Source: Begonia masoniana
Taxonomy: Eukaryota; Streptophyta; Magnoliopsida; Cucurbitales; Begoniaceae
Assembly (NCBI GenBank): GCA_022432975.1
Contig: CM039502.1
Location: 11,491,803 to 11,555,802 of the forward strand
DNA: 64,000 nt
Direction of reading: 5' to 3'
Shown here one piece after another: positions 34,198 through 47,503 of this stretch (position 1 is its first letter; every line of letters begins with the position of its first letter). The position numbers were made by a program, and so were the translations under genes. The notes beneath the pieces were generated by a model. It was not told the DNA's origin, ran no database searches, and was given only the letters and a program-made list of their open reading frames with translations.

Positions 34198-36977
34198 ATG
34201 GGGAGAGGAAGAGTTGAACTGAAGAGGATAGAAAACAAGATAAACAGGCAGGTTACGTTTGCAAAGAGGAGAAATGGGCTTTTTAAGAAAGCCTATGAGC
34301 TTTCTGTTCTCTGTGATGCTGAGGTTGCTCTTATCATCTTCTCCAATCGTGGCAAGCTCTATGAATTCTGCAGCAGCTCTAAGTAAATTGCAACATTTTT
34401 CTTCTACTTTTTCTCTCTTTAATGCCTTTTTTTTTCGGGTCTGTTTATTTTTGTCTTTTGATCCAGTTGGATGTCGAGTTTGTTCATTATTTGCAGTTTT
34501 TCTCTTCCCAAATCAATCCGCTGCCTTTTTTTCTTCTCTCTATATTTTAAACTAGATTTAGGTTTTTCCTACCCGTTCCATGTTTTGTCTCATGAGACCA
34601 TACCTCAACAGTGCTAGATTTAGGTTTTGTTCCGATTTGAAATGGCTGTTTTTGTAGTATTTCAGAAAGTTCAGACCAGAAATTTCCTCCATCTTCTATT
34701 TCTTTTGGGTCCATTATAATCTGAGATCTGAAAAAAAAAAAATTAATTGCCTGTTTTTTTCATGTCGATCAATATGTTTTTATGCATAATTTTGCTACTT
34801 TCTGAATAATCATGGATTCATTCTGAAATATTGAGATGAATTTTCTCTGGCATCTCAAATCAAATATCTGGGTGTTTCTCAAAAGTTAGCCTTTGATTTC
34901 TTTCCTTGCACGAGGATGGTTTGTTAGCTATTAACCTAATGGTCCTAATCCCCAAGTTTTATCCTTTGACAATTCTCAGCTAGAGAGAGAAAGAGAGGGT
35001 TTAGAGAGAGAAAGGATTCTTTTGGCTACAGGATAGGAAATTAGCAATATAATTCTCTTTGTTTTTAACAAATATCCCACGCTCTCATAGTTCCAAAGCT
35101 TCTTTAGCAGCAATTTTTTTTTTTCTGAAATCCGTATAACCAGTATATCTACTGGAAATTTCGATGTCACCTCAATCAAACGTTTCTATTCTTGCTTGCA
35201 TGTCCCATCGAAGTGTGGTTTTCAGTCTACATGCATTTACTCCAACCAAAGCTGCTAAAATGGTTGTAAATGTAAGAAGATAGATTTCCATTTAGATCTA
35301 TATTCATAACAAGGTTGTAGGATGTGCCACTAGGACTTTGAACTCATCAAGCTTAGGAAAATTAGGTTGAACTAAGATTTGGGTTCTTTAATTCGTGATC
35401 AGACCCACACAGCCATATAAATTTTGTGTAATTTGTGATAGTATATATTGCTTACTGTGCGTTAATGATCTTGATTATGATTGATCATAATGAAGTAGTG
35501 CTTTTTTCTCTCTCTCGTATAATGATCTTTTGGGTGCATATCTACTCTTTAAAACTCTTTTCTATGGTTTTCTATCCTCGTTTAAATTGGAGTAGTAGAT
35601 TTAAGTTAATTATTTTATAGATTTAGTCAAATTTTATAGTTTAGATTCAGCTCAAGAATGAAATCAACTTGACTGAATTTGCACCAATAGCTTAAAATCA
35701 AGAACCTAATTTTGGATCTTAAGAACGGGAAAGAGTCAGCTTTAATAACATACGATGAACTGATGAAGACGTAGGCTACAACCCATAATTTAAGGTAGAA
35801 GTTAGTCACAAAGATTGTTCTCTTCATGTCTTCAATTTCCCCACCCAGAGTTCTTCTCTTATAATTATATTTTGGATGATGCTTTGAAGTTTTTAGCTTT
35901 GTTTTTGTCAATAATTGAGAAAAATGGTAAGAAAAGGCCATTTATCTTTGCAGTTTAAGCAAAATCGTGATAAGTATTTAATGTTATTTTTTATCAAACC
36001 TACATCGATATTTTTCTCGAAAAACCAATCTGACTATTGAATTTATGCATGCCCTTTTGAGTAGCATGCTTAAAACCCTGGAAAGGTACCAAAAATGTAG
36101 CTATGGTGCTGTGGAAGTGAACAGGCCATGCAAGGAACTTGAGGTATCTTCGTCTTCCTATCCATGCTTAACCCTTGCTTCTGTTCTTGTTCATTTTACA
36201 TCATCTGCTCATATTTAACATATTTTTATTGATTTTTCGTTCATTGCCATTACCTTCTGTCTTAATTTTTCATTTATGAGTACATTAATTAAAGCCTTGT
36301 TCGAAATATAAAATGAAATATACTTTGATACCAATTTAATGGAATGAAAAAAAGAGATTTCATGGAGGAAAGATAGACAACAAAGAAAATCGCAAAATCC
36401 ATTAACTTGAATTTTACTTTGTTGTACTTTGATACACATTTGAGAGATTTTTTCAACAAAAGACAACTTCCTAAAACATGACATACATAATTTATAAGAC
36501 TATGAGGTACATGTATAATACAATACATGAACCTAAATATATGAACTTCTTAAATATATAACTCTCAAATACATGAAACACTTCACTCTAGATGAATCTT
36601 CACTGATACATTAACTTATTTAAAAGGCACATTAACTAGAAGACACATTCTTTGGATTAAGTTGATTTTTAGTGACGAAATAAAAGAAGCTTTGATGAAT
36701 ACCATCATTGAGAAAAATGCATGAAAATGTAGCCTTATTTGTTGATTAAACTAAAATTATAGCGTCTACAAGATTTTCGAAAATTTTGTTTTTTAAAGAT
36801 CTTTCCTTGGTGAAACTTGTTCTCCTGGATATATCTTTTGTTTTAATCATTGTTTATTAGCCAGTTAATGAATTTATGACTGTAGCAGAGCAGCTACAGA
36901 GAGTATTTGAAGTTAAAATCCAGATTTGAGTCCCTACAAAGAACTCAACGGTAACTATGCCAAACCGTGAAATCCAC

Positions 36978-37014
<37 letters not shown>

Positions 37015-38141
37015 GAGCTGAAATGTTTGTTTTGGGGAAACTGTAGAAATCTGCTTGGAGAAGAATTGGGTCCATTGAACTCGAAAGAGCTTGAACAGCT
37101 TGAGCATCAGCTGGAGGCATCCATAACGCAAGTCAGATCCACCAAGGTGATCAGAGTTCTGGGTTTTTAAATTAACATAATAGAATGCAAGTTCATTGAG
37201 AAATCATTTGAATAATCCACAGAAACCCTAGATGAAAAATGGATGATGAACTTACTTCACATCAAGAAATGTTCCTTGTTATCCCTTATTAAATTTGGAA
37301 TCTTTGACATAGATTGAGTGACAAGTATAGGAGGATGTGACAACGTAGTTGGATTGATTAGATAGTTTGATGCTTCTTATTTTATAATTTTCATATTAAA
37401 TAAATAAAGATGATTTGAGCTTAAATAATATTATTATTAGACTGAGATTCTTTTAGCAGTAAATCTGACCCCTCTCTCTCTCTCTCTCCCATGCTCCATT
37501 TCCAGACCCAGTACATGCTTGATCAGCTCTCTGATCTTCAAACCAAGGTATGGCTTTCCGTACATAAAATTGTTGTCAAACTGAACAAAAATAAATAAAA
37601 GACATTCGCTTGACTTTACAGGAACAAATGCTGATTGAAGCTAACAGAGCTTTGTCTATAAAGGTTGGAAAAATCTCTTGAATCAATCTTCACACTGACT
37701 GAGGAAGATCTTTCCATAATTAAGAAGCTTTTTGCTTGATTTTTCATTTTTCTGCTGTTTTTTGTAATAATTTGTTGAGATTTCTGTTGTTTACTGTCAT
37801 CAGCTCGATGAAATCAGCTCGAGAAATCACCTCAGGCAAGCTTGGGAAGCTGGGGAGCAAAACATGTCATATGGCCAGCAGAATGCTCAAACTCAAGGAT
37901 TTTTCCAGCCTCTGGACTGCAATCCCACTTTGCAGATTGGGTAACATTTGAATATTCATCTGCATATTTATTTTTTAATTATTTTCAACGTTGATTTTCG
38001 AGAAATTTTTCAACCGTAGTAAAAGCTTTAAATTCATGGTTCTATTGTTTATGCAGATACAGCGGAGCTGATGAGATGGCTGCAACTGGATCAGCTCACG
38101 GCCAGCAAGTCACTGGATTCATACCTGGATGGATGCTTTGA
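34198..38141 (+). CDS. SEP1: SEPALLATA-type MADS-box transcription factor
   Basis: A 244-residue MIKC-type, class E floral factor that bridges floral quartets and binds CArG boxes. Eight exons: 34198-34382, 36062-36143, 36889-36950, 37047-37146, 37506-37547, 37622-37663, 37804-37940 and 38057-38141. Sizes of 185, 82, 62, 100, 42 and 42 are those typical of MIKC genes, and the total of 735 keeps frame. The MADS domain is [20 protein letters not shown] onward (1-60). The SEP-specific [15 protein letters not shown] follows, the K domain includes [19 protein letters not shown], and the protein ends FIPGWML, the end I associate with SEP1/2 rather than SEP3. Intron 1 is long (1.7 kb), as is usual and often regulatory. 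Intron 3 has a (TA)n(CA)n microsatellite at 36976-37015. A less precise alternative is another AGL2-clade paralogue. Confidence 0.95.
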
Positions 38142-40099
38142 AGATTTTCCTTCGAAGCTGGAAAAAGATTATACACTTTATCTCTAAAACTTTTATCTTT
38201 TGTTTTCTGATTTGGAAATTGTGTTTGGCGAGCGAGAAAATCAGCAAATGACTGATGCTATGATCTTGTTATGGAGCTTCTGAAACCTTGCATGGCGGCC
38301 ATGCATGAACCATGCAATATTTGTTAATATAACTATCAGCTTTAATGATTTCTATCTGAAGATAGATTTTTTTTTAGGTAGAAAAATTTAAATCTTAATT
38401 ATTTACACAATAAATATTAAACGATTTTTTCTAACAAATCTAACCTCAACCTTTTAGATATTAGCAATTTAGACATTGTTCGTCACTTTATCTTTCAGAT
38501 TCAACACATATATACAATGTTTTATATTCAATCAAGAGATTTATAACCTTTAAGACGACTTCTAACCCAATTTCGAACTTTATTGATCTCTACATGAACT
38601 TTGAAATCGTTGCAGAGAAGATCGATAGAATTCGAAATTATATTAGAAATCGCTCTAAAAATTAAAACGTAAGTTAAAACATGTGATCAATTGAAAAATG
38701 TGATATATGCACACACTAAATTTAACGAACAAATTAACGAGAAGAGTATAAATTGTAAATATTTGAAAAATTGATATTTAATTCGTCAAAAAAAGAGTTT
38801 AACATGTAATTTATATATAGTGCTCATAAAATAATGAAAGAAAAAGAAAAGCGTGTTGAAGGTAGCTAATAACAAATGACTCATTGACTATTTTTCAAAG
38901 AGCACAATCATATGTAAACACAAGACGTACAACAAATGCACAAAAAATGACCATATAAACTAAATCAATTACCTAAAATTTTCAAATAGTCTTCGTTCAT
39001 TGTTTTTATTTTATAAGTAATTGAGAGAAGAGAAGAGAAGAGAATCAGTGGTGATCACCGAGGATCAGTTTGGTATAGTTTAGTTTTTTTAATAAATTTT
39101 TAATAATAGCAATTTTAAATGAATAAGGTTACGTTTATTCTACTGTTGTATTTTTTAAAAATATTTACTGACGTGTCAAGTAATTATTTGTGCAATTAAT
39201 GTAATAAATCAGCTATTTATAATTGATTAGATTAACTGCATCAATTATTGTGTGACACGTCAACGAGTATTTTAAGAGAATAAAATAAGAGAGTAAACGT
39301 AACATTAATCATTTTAAATTTGGTTGTCAAATATTTTAGAACAATTAAAATTATAAAATAAATAAGTTTAGAACTTCATAATCAATGCCTAAAAAATAAG
39401 AAGATTCGCTATATAAAAGGGAATGGAAAAAGTCAACTCGTTCTTCCTTTTCCTTAAAAGTCATCATGGGTTGGGTTGGGTGGGTGGCGACTAAGAAACT
39501 GAAGAACGTGGTTGGGTCCATATAAAAATGTCCGCCATGTTTCAAATCCAACTGCCTTCGCGTTTCCATTGTTCGCGCAATCTCATTTCCTCGCTTTCAG
39601 GTTCTCTCTTCTTCAACTTCTGTATTTTCTTTGTGGACTTTCTGGATTTTGCTGAAATTATCTTACACCCATCACTCTTTATGCTGTGATTACCTGTTTT
39701 ATGTTCTTAATTTTGCTGAAATTACTTTGCGGGAGCAACCCAGTTCTGTTTTCCTTGATTATTCGCAGTTTTGATAAATTTTAGAGTAGAACTGTCGATT
39801 ATAATGAGGATCTTTTGTAAAGAAAGGTGGGTTTGGAGCGTTTTTTTCGCTGACCTTCTTGCAAATATTTCTATCTTCATACAAATTTTTGGCTACTGAT
39901 TGGATAAAAGGTCAATATGTTTCGACTTTGGTTCGATGTGTTGATGAGAACTCGTTGATAATGATGCATTGATTCGTTGAAATAAATGAATTATTTGGAC
40001 TCTTCTTCTACCTAACAGCTGAAGTGCTGAATCTGAACAATTTTGATTAAAATCTGGTTGATTTTTTTAGCTCAGAAAGTTTGCAGCTATACAGGAATT
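38142..40099. other. Intergenic plus likely leader intron of the DsbA-like gene
   Basis: 38142-39400 is AT-rich and holds nothing I can name beyond the presumed SEP 3' UTR. 39420-39600 has the look of a promoter and leader (TATATAAAAG at about 39411). A leader intron from about 39601 (CAG|GTTCTC) to about 40070 (TTTTTTTAG) is plausible, because the start codon at 40100 follows that acceptor by 29 bases. Confidence 0.4.
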
Positions 40100-42001
40100 A
40101 TGGCTCAGCCTGCTGCTTCTAACTCTGGGAAAAAGGTTATTCAAATCGATATAAGCTCAGATACTGTCTGTCCATGGTGTTTTGTTGGCAAAAGAAATTT
40201 AGACAAAGCCATAGCTGCATCCAAGGATCAGTACGAATTTGAGGTACTTCTTCCTATCCCACCTTACTAATTGGTATTACAAATTTTCAGTCGTTTGGCA
40301 TTTTCCCAAATCTTACATGTAGTAGCAGATCCGTTACACATTTATATCAACTGACTTTCTCATCATGTTTAATTATCAGTTTAAAAAGTAGTGATTTAGT
40401 TTTATTGTAAGGATCATAGTTAAAAGGTTAAACTGCAATTTAGCCCAGTCATGGACAATTGGTACTATCATAAACTTATGGTGATGTATTTTGGGTAGTT
40501 TGCAAAACAGTCAATATGTTGATAAAATTTGTCAATTGTTTCACTTTTTGCTTGTTATAGTCATTTTAGTTCATGCTAGTTTTATTGAATCACTCGACTT
40601 CGAACACAAACCTTGGATAACTACCTTTTAGTCTTTGAAATCGATTGTGATATCAAGTTGTGTGAGAAATTGAGTGAGTCAAGATAATCAAGGTAGTTTG
40701 AAATGATCTTTATAAGTGAAAAACGTAAGACATTTGACGATTTTTATCAAAGCATGAGCCGTTTTGCTTACATCGCAAAGTACGAGGACAATTTTGATTA
40801 AAAACCGATCCCTCAGTTTAGGGGCTTAATTGTATTCTACTCTGTTTAAAAAAGTTTGTCCACATGAAGACTTGAGTGTTTAAACATTACAGAGAGCTGG
40901 TTTTCAAAATCTGTAGTTTTAGCAAAACCAGAACGTAAACGAATTCATTATAAGCTTTAATATTTGCATTTCAATCAAACCCAAGTTGAAATTATACATT
41001 TGAGTTGTTGGACTTCCCACATTTATGTATTGAGTTTGTAAATTTGCAGATAAAATGGCATCCCTTTCAACTAGAACCATCTGCTCCAAAAGAAGGCGTA
41101 AATAAGCGGGAGTTTTACAAGAAAAAGTTTGGATCTCGAGCCGACGGAATGGAAGCTCATATGGCTCAGGTATTTCGGTCTATCTTTAATCAAATGTCTT
41201 CTCCTTTTTCATTGTCTATCATCATATATGTTAGTAATAAGTTTGATGCCAATTTTTCAGACCTTCGGGACTGTCGGACTGCAATATAACATGAACGGCC
41301 TAACGTAAACGACCCCAGCTTTTCATTTAGCCGATATATAATTCCAAATTGTCACGAGGGAGGTTTCATGAAGTTGAGATAACTAGCAGTTTTATACTTG
41401 TTTTCCAGGGGAAATACTCTTGAAAGCCACAGACTTGTACATTTTGCTGGCAAGCAGGGTTCTGATAAACAGCACAGGCTTGTGGAGGAGCTGTTCATTG
41501 GATACTTCACCCAGGAAAAATACATTGGTGATAGGTGAGTTTTGATTAACTCTTATTTTCCGAAACATATCGGCCAGAAAAACGAGTCTTTGATTCGATG
41601 GCAAATTGCGATTTGCAGGAAGTTTCTTCTCGAATCTGCTAACAAAGTCGGGGTGGAAGGAGCAGCTGAGTTTCTCGAAGAACCCGACAATGGTGTTAAG
41701 GAGGTTCATTTTTCGATCGTCTTGTCGTGCTACTAGTGAAGGAAAAGGAAATTAGAATGATAATATTATTTGAATTTTGTGTTTGGAAGGTTAAGGAAGA
41801 ACTCGAGAAATTCTCGTCATACATTTCGGGAGTCCCTTACTACACAGTAAGCAATAATCTTTCGTTACATCAAATTTAAATTCGTTGCCGCGTGAATTAT
41901 GTTAGTAATGTGTTTAATGACAGATAAATGGGAAGCAAAAGTTGAGTGGAGCACAACCTTCTGAGGCCTTCATAAGAGCTTTTCATGCTTCTGCAAAATG
42001 A
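40100..42001 (+). CDS. DsbA-family thioredoxin-like oxidoreductase (CPWC)
   Basis: A 217-residue protein of the plant 'DSBA oxidoreductase family', related to bacterial FrnE/2-hydroxychromene-isomerase-type DsbA proteins. It is likely a cytosolic thiol oxidoreductase, with its precise substrate unknown. Seven exons: 40100-40243, 41050-41169, 41261-41304, 41409-41534, 41619-41703, 41790-41846 and 41924-42001. All introns are GT-AG and the total of 654 keeps frame. The active-site motif SDTVCPWCFVGKR has cysteines 24 and 27; the conserved IKWHPFQLEPSAP, the helical insertion, and the cis-proline loop SGVPYYTING (Pro 189) follow. There is no signal or transit peptide. I chose the ATG at 40100 because MAQPAASNSGKK is a normal family N-terminus; an in-frame ATG at 40043 lies before the probable leader splice site. 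It converges on the RING gene downstream. Confidence 0.93.
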
Positions 42002-42772
42002 TCTTCCATTAATCATACTTGAGGATTGAATTCCTGTACCTGCCACCATTGATGGCCACTCTGCAACTTTTCTTTTGCTTTATATTTACTCATCTTCATG
42101 TGTACTTCATATTAATGTAATTCAAAAATATATGTTTGGATTTATATAAGAACTACAAATCAAGAATCCGAAACCTATTTATCTGTCATTAAACACCACA
42201 ATAACACGTTAACGTGTAAAGTACGATTTAACTACTGATACTCTAAACTATTTATCTGTGATTTTAATCGAGCGTCAAACTAATTATAAGGATGAAATCG
42301 AGTAAGTCGAGGGAACTGGTGCGAATTAAATGATGTTAAAAGCAAAAAAATGCGGACATTTAATAAATTTTATCTTGGAACTGTTCTTTCCCTTAATCAA
42401 TTCAGTGATGTTTCATCCTCAGATATGAGCAGAGATCAAAAAACGATTTGTCAAATGTACACGCGACATAACATTGTACTGTCAGAAATTCGGATGACAG
42501 GTAGAGCTCACAAAACTGGTTGATATTTATTTCAACAACACAACAATGGCAGAAATAAAGGAACAAACGAGGAATCTATAAACAACTCTTTCCCACATAT
42601 TCTGCGAATGGAAACTGTACCCAAATCCAGTCAAGTTACGGAGAAAATGCACTTGTAATCAATCTTAACAATATTAGTTTTCATTTACATAATATATGTT
42701 TGTAAATTTGTATACACCATAACCAGGAATTTGTTTGCTTCTCCTCCCATTGGCTTCATCCACGACAAAGTA
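42002..42772. other. Convergent 3' region between two genes
   Basis: Shared 3' flank of the plus-strand DsbA-like gene and the minus-strand RING gene, with the presumed 3' UTRs of both. No other gene seen. Confidence 0.5.
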
Positions 42773-45418
42773 TCAAGTTGTTTCATCGAACACCATAGCC
42801 TATAAAATGGTCAATATAGGATTGTCGACCGATAATGAGTTTCCCATGCAAAAGCAATGACAAAATAAAGAAAACCCATCAACAAATATCATACTTAAAT
42901 ATGAGTAAGACTCAGTTTACCTTCTAATTCTACACTATAATCTTATCTCGTGATGTGACAATCATTAATTAGTATTATTCTTAAAATACTGATAATAAAA
43001 TAAAACTATTGAAACAACTTAGTAGACTAATAAACTAAATTAATAAAACTATAAAGTCAATATTTTAGCCTATAAACACGAGGAATAGTTGAGGATACCT
43101 TGCCACAGACAGGACAACTGTCACTTCTCTCCATCCACTCGTAGATGCACCCGAGGTGGAAATGATGTGCACATTTGGTTGTTATCTTCGGATTCTCTCG
43201 TGTATAATCTGTGCAAATTGATAAACACATTCAAAATTTATCATCCATATTGTGTGCTTATAATTTCAGGATTGGCTTCAAGATTTTCTTGTAAATCCCA
43301 CGTTTGATACAACATTACATGGACAAACTCCTCAAATCAAGGCAATGAATTTTCTCTACAGCAACTACTACAATTTATCTGCATATATGATGCATCTAGG
43401 TGTCTGATTATGCTTCATTAGAATCCTTTTTCCTTGTTCTGGTCTATTTTGGTTAAACGTAGACAGATTAACTATGGACAAACTAGTTTTCTTTTTTTTC
43501 TTTTTACATAATCTAGACTCGTATTTTAAAATCAACGTTCTAAATTTAACAAATGATAGCCAATAACAAGGGCAATATTTGAGTTTCCTTTAATTATATA
43601 TTCTAATCTTACCTTCCTACGTGACGCTTATGTGCTACTTTTTACTTGTTGGAATAGTTAAGATAAATATAAATAGTTATATGACATTAATTATATTAGT
43701 TAATGAGCAACACATTATGAAATAAGATTAGAATGTAAAATTGAAGGGTAAAACTAATATTACTCAAAAAATAATATGATAATCCTTGTCAAACTTTATT
43801 ATGTGGTTGAGTAGTTCCTGAGTGAATGTACAAATGACCGAAAAAGAAAACAAGTACATGGTGAAAAATGGAAAAACAAATCAAAAGTGTACCTTCCAGG
43901 CATGTTGGACAAACATCCTCATCTTCAGATGGCATATAAACATTTTCAGCTCCAATTGTAGCTTTTACTGAAGAGATCTTCAGAGAGGATTTATAAATGT
44001 GCTCTTTAGATTCATCTTCAGAATCCAATTTGTCCACTCCACTTAACGATTCTTCGGCCCTATCAACATCACTTCTCAGAGGTTCTGATTCTTCATGAAG
44101 GTGACTTGAGCCCTTATCACGCCTTGAAACTAGTCCATCTCTCTGTAAGCGGATATATCTAGGGTCAGCATCATACGGCAACGGCCTTGGAGGAGAATGA
44201 TACATATCGGGCATAGAGTTGTCATATGATGCTGCAGAAGCCATAGATGCTGCCCCTTGAACTGATGAAGAAATAGCATGCATTTCTCCTCTTCGAAATA
44301 ATGATGTATACTAGAGCAAGCAAGCAGGAAAAATACAAAATGATAAATTGGAACATCTTTTGTAAACTTAATTTACAGCTCTTAAAAGCTGTTTATATTC
44401 ACATAAGGAAGTTTTTCAAGATCCATATATATGCTAAATCATGCAAACTCTTTCATTAACAATGCAGTTCTTTCATTTTAACTTTTTTTTTTTCGTGTAT
44501 GAGAAAAAGAAAAAGAAAAAAGTGGCAATCTTGAACTTCTTTCAAAATAGGCAACATCTGAATTCTTAAAAACATACACGAATCACAAAAGAAAAATGAG
44601 AATTATTGAACGCCCGAATTTACAAAGAAATATCCAAACACAAAAACATAAATAAATAAATAAAAACCACATGCAAAAGAAAGAATTCATTATGAAAATC
44701 AAAATAAAAAATAAATTTTGCAACTCAAATATAATTTATTTATACACCTAGATAAAATGGATTCACTGAACTCTATCATAAATAAAATCGGTCAATAAGT
44801 TGGAGTGTATATTATATGAAAAAATGACATGCTGACTGTACCAAAAGGGAAGTTCTACGAATGTCATGTTGCAATCATTTTACACAAGAAATTGATATTT
44901 TGATTCATGATCTGAATTATTTATTAACAGTATAAAGAAATTTAATTCACTAATATCAATATTGGACACACCTGTGGCTTAAACCCATAAACTCGTGATC
45001 TTTTAATCTTTGCGATTGTTTTAATATTTTATCTTATCTATTATTTTCATATTTGATCTTATTCGTTTTAACTTCTCACAGAGACTTTACCTTTTTAAAA
45101 ATTTTCTTATAAATTTATTTATCTTATTAAATATTTTAAATCATAATCCGAACTCAATTTAAAAGAGTTGTGGTGAATATTAGAAATGAGATTTTTTTGA
45201 CAATAAATAAAATTATCCCTAGTTTAATAGTTATTTCTCTATTGTTATTTTATTTTTCCGTTTCCATTTCAATTACGAAACAAGCACTAAATACTTACCA
45301 CATTTAAAAAGTTTTGGAAGAAGCAACCAAGACATGCGCAATTCCTATGAACAGATCCATTTGAGTTCACAAAATTTTCAATTTCGTCAGCATTCATACA
45401 GCAGCAAACTGAACCCAT
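42773..45418 (-). CDS. RING-H2 E3 ubiquitin ligase, At3g02290-like
   Basis: A 224-residue RING E3 ligase of a plant family typified by Arabidopsis At3g02290. Exons in transcript order: 45418-45299, 44310-43893, 43208-43099 and 42799-42773. Introns are GT-AG and the total of 675 keeps frame. The N-terminus MGSVCCC fits N-myristoylation with nearby palmitoylation, so membrane attachment is likely. The middle has the family block SPPRPLPYDADPRY followed by LQRDGLVSRRDKGSS and a serine-rich acidic linker. The RING-H2 has C174-x2-C177, C192-x-H194, H197-x2-C200 and C211-x2-C214, and the tail is short (8 residues). A leader intron ending before exon 1 is likely, with the leader near 46230-46560. 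The partner E2 and the substrate cannot be inferred. Confidence 0.93.
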
Positions 45419-46590
45419 GATGTTGGCTTATATCTCTTTTGCAGTTAACACCCTCGAACAACTTCTCAATCTTAATCTCATCAAGAGAAGCAATTTAGCC
45501 ACAATAGGTTGGAAGTGAAAGGGACGGAAAGCTCAAGAAGTAGTTCACTCCCTCTTCCAAATTAATATGCAGAAAGCTTCTCGACTGCTGAATATAAATT
45601 ACTGTCATACAGAAATAAGAAACAATGAGATCTCAAGGAGTAACCAGTCAATTACAAAGTCAACGTAAACATATTTAGTAAAATCCATACATTGAAGATC
45701 TTGCTTGTAAGTTGAACTCTAAGATATCTAATGACTGTACTAACTATTAAGTGAATGGAAAAACAATGAGTTTACAGTAATAATTCGAAGATGCAATGAT
45801 ATCGTAATCAAACAGGAATTTGCTGAATCATAGGGAAAAAAATAAGAAGGGTGCTAAAATCATTGCAACTTATGAGACAAGTTGAGTTCCATTGATAGAT
45901 ACTCTCTTCTTGACGATGGCTTTTCATCAAATCAGAGTTATTTCCTTTAGTTGTGGGGGAGCAAATGCATAATTGAATAACGAAATACGCAGAAAACCTA
46001 ACGATTCAAGACTAAATTTTGCTCAAACAGTCGAGCCAACAAAAAGAAAATTCAAAAGAATAAATAATTTGGAAATTAAGACTTAGAATCGTCTAAATCG
46101 AATATGAAAAGAGCACATCCATCAATTTGCGAAATAAAAATAGACCCATTTGCAATCATCAGGGTTTACAACAATCAAAATACTCCGATTACAACTAGAA
46201 TAGAAAAATCGCCCAGAATTCAGCACAAAGAGAAAGCTAGAAACCGAGAGAGGGATATACCACTTGGGAGCTCAAGCTGGGAAGTGGCGAGAAGAGAGAA
46301 TGACTGTGATTTCGATGGTTATTGAGTGGGTGGGGGCAGACAGAAAGACGGAAACAAGAAATTTGGTCAATTTTTTTTATCTGCGATTCAGACCCATCTC
46401 ACAGATTCCCAAGGTGCGCGTGTTAGTGTGGCACTTCAGGATTTTCGGCGACAAAAGCGATGAACACACACACTCTCTCTCTATGGTGGGTGAAGGAATC
46501 TAATCCGACATTTTCAATTAAAGAGATAGAATAATCTGAGATTACACACTTCATCGTCTCTTCAACGTAGTAACCTACTTCCAGTAGTAA

Positions 46591-46598
46591 TATATATA
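46591..46598 (-). promoter_or_regulatory. Probable TATA box of the RING gene
   Basis: On the minus strand CTATATATATTA lies about 50-100 bases before a pyrimidine-rich leader (46440-46560), with a plausible leader intron donor AAGTG|GTATATCC near 46263. Assigned by position and sequence only. Confidence 0.4.
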
Positions 46599-46619
46599 GC
46601 CAGTAATTGTTGGCTCTGG

Positions 46620-47503
46620 GACGAAAGGCTTCACCTAAATTCAGCTCTATTCCATATTACACAGTTCCATTATTCTATTTTCATTAATATTTTTATTTAT
46701 TTTATTTTCTATTTCATGATTGTTTTTATTTTGATTTTATATTTAATTATAGAATAATTTTCTAAAATTAATTCCAAATAGTAAGAACAAATATATTATG
46801 ATGAAATCAATCAATAAATATTTTGAGAATTTTAATAGAAATAATATGAAATTATTTTTATAATTTTATCATGGATTTTCTCACTAAAATAATTCTAATT
46901 TTATATTATAAGATTACCCTCTTTCATTTAATAATTTTATTTACATTTTTATAATTACCAGTGCAATACACATAGGTGCCTTCGTAGGATATAATGCAAG
47001 TCTTCGTTAGATACCTAAACGCATTGTCATGTAATGCGCGATGTGTGAAACAATTTTTTAACAAGTCCCATAGAAAAATCTTAGTGCAAATATTAATACA
47101 CAGAGTAAGTTCGAAAAATTTACAAATTTTTGGTATTCAGTCAAACAAATGAAGAGCGTTGTAAATAAGATGAACGGATACAAGATCAAGAGTGACGACT
47201 GTTGCCCCAACAAAATTAATTGTCCCAATCAACCCGTTAATATAAATTATAAACGATAATTACATAATCATTTAAGAAATAAAAATGAAATAGTAAAATT
47301 TCACTTGATTAATAATAAATAATTATAGTTTAAAATCATGATTGATTTGTAATTTTATATGAATCATAAAAGAAATATAAAGTTTTATTCATCGTATATC
47401 TAACTGTGTATTAATGTTTCCACTAAATATTTTTTACGTGACTTATTTGTTGAAAAATTATTTCCCATGCATTACATGATAATTTGCGTATGTATAGTAT
47501 GAT
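46620..47503. repeat. Intergenic with a diverged copy of the block Z repeat
   Basis: 46620-46970 is AT-rich without a gene. 46975-47215 is a diverged relative of the block Z text in the RALF cluster: GTGCAATACACATAGGTGC, GCATTGTCATGTAATGCGCG, and ATTCAGTCAAACAAATGAAG followed by AGATCAAGAGTGACG. The two sites are over 24 kb apart, so this is a dispersed repeat family of unknown class. 47499-47503 (ATGAT) is the presumed target duplication of the copia element. Confidence 0.6.

Noticed and set aside
40043..40099. Upstream in-frame ATG of the DsbA-like gene as the start
   Set aside because: It lies before a probable leader splice acceptor at about 40070, and the extension (MIKIWLIF...) is not a family feature.
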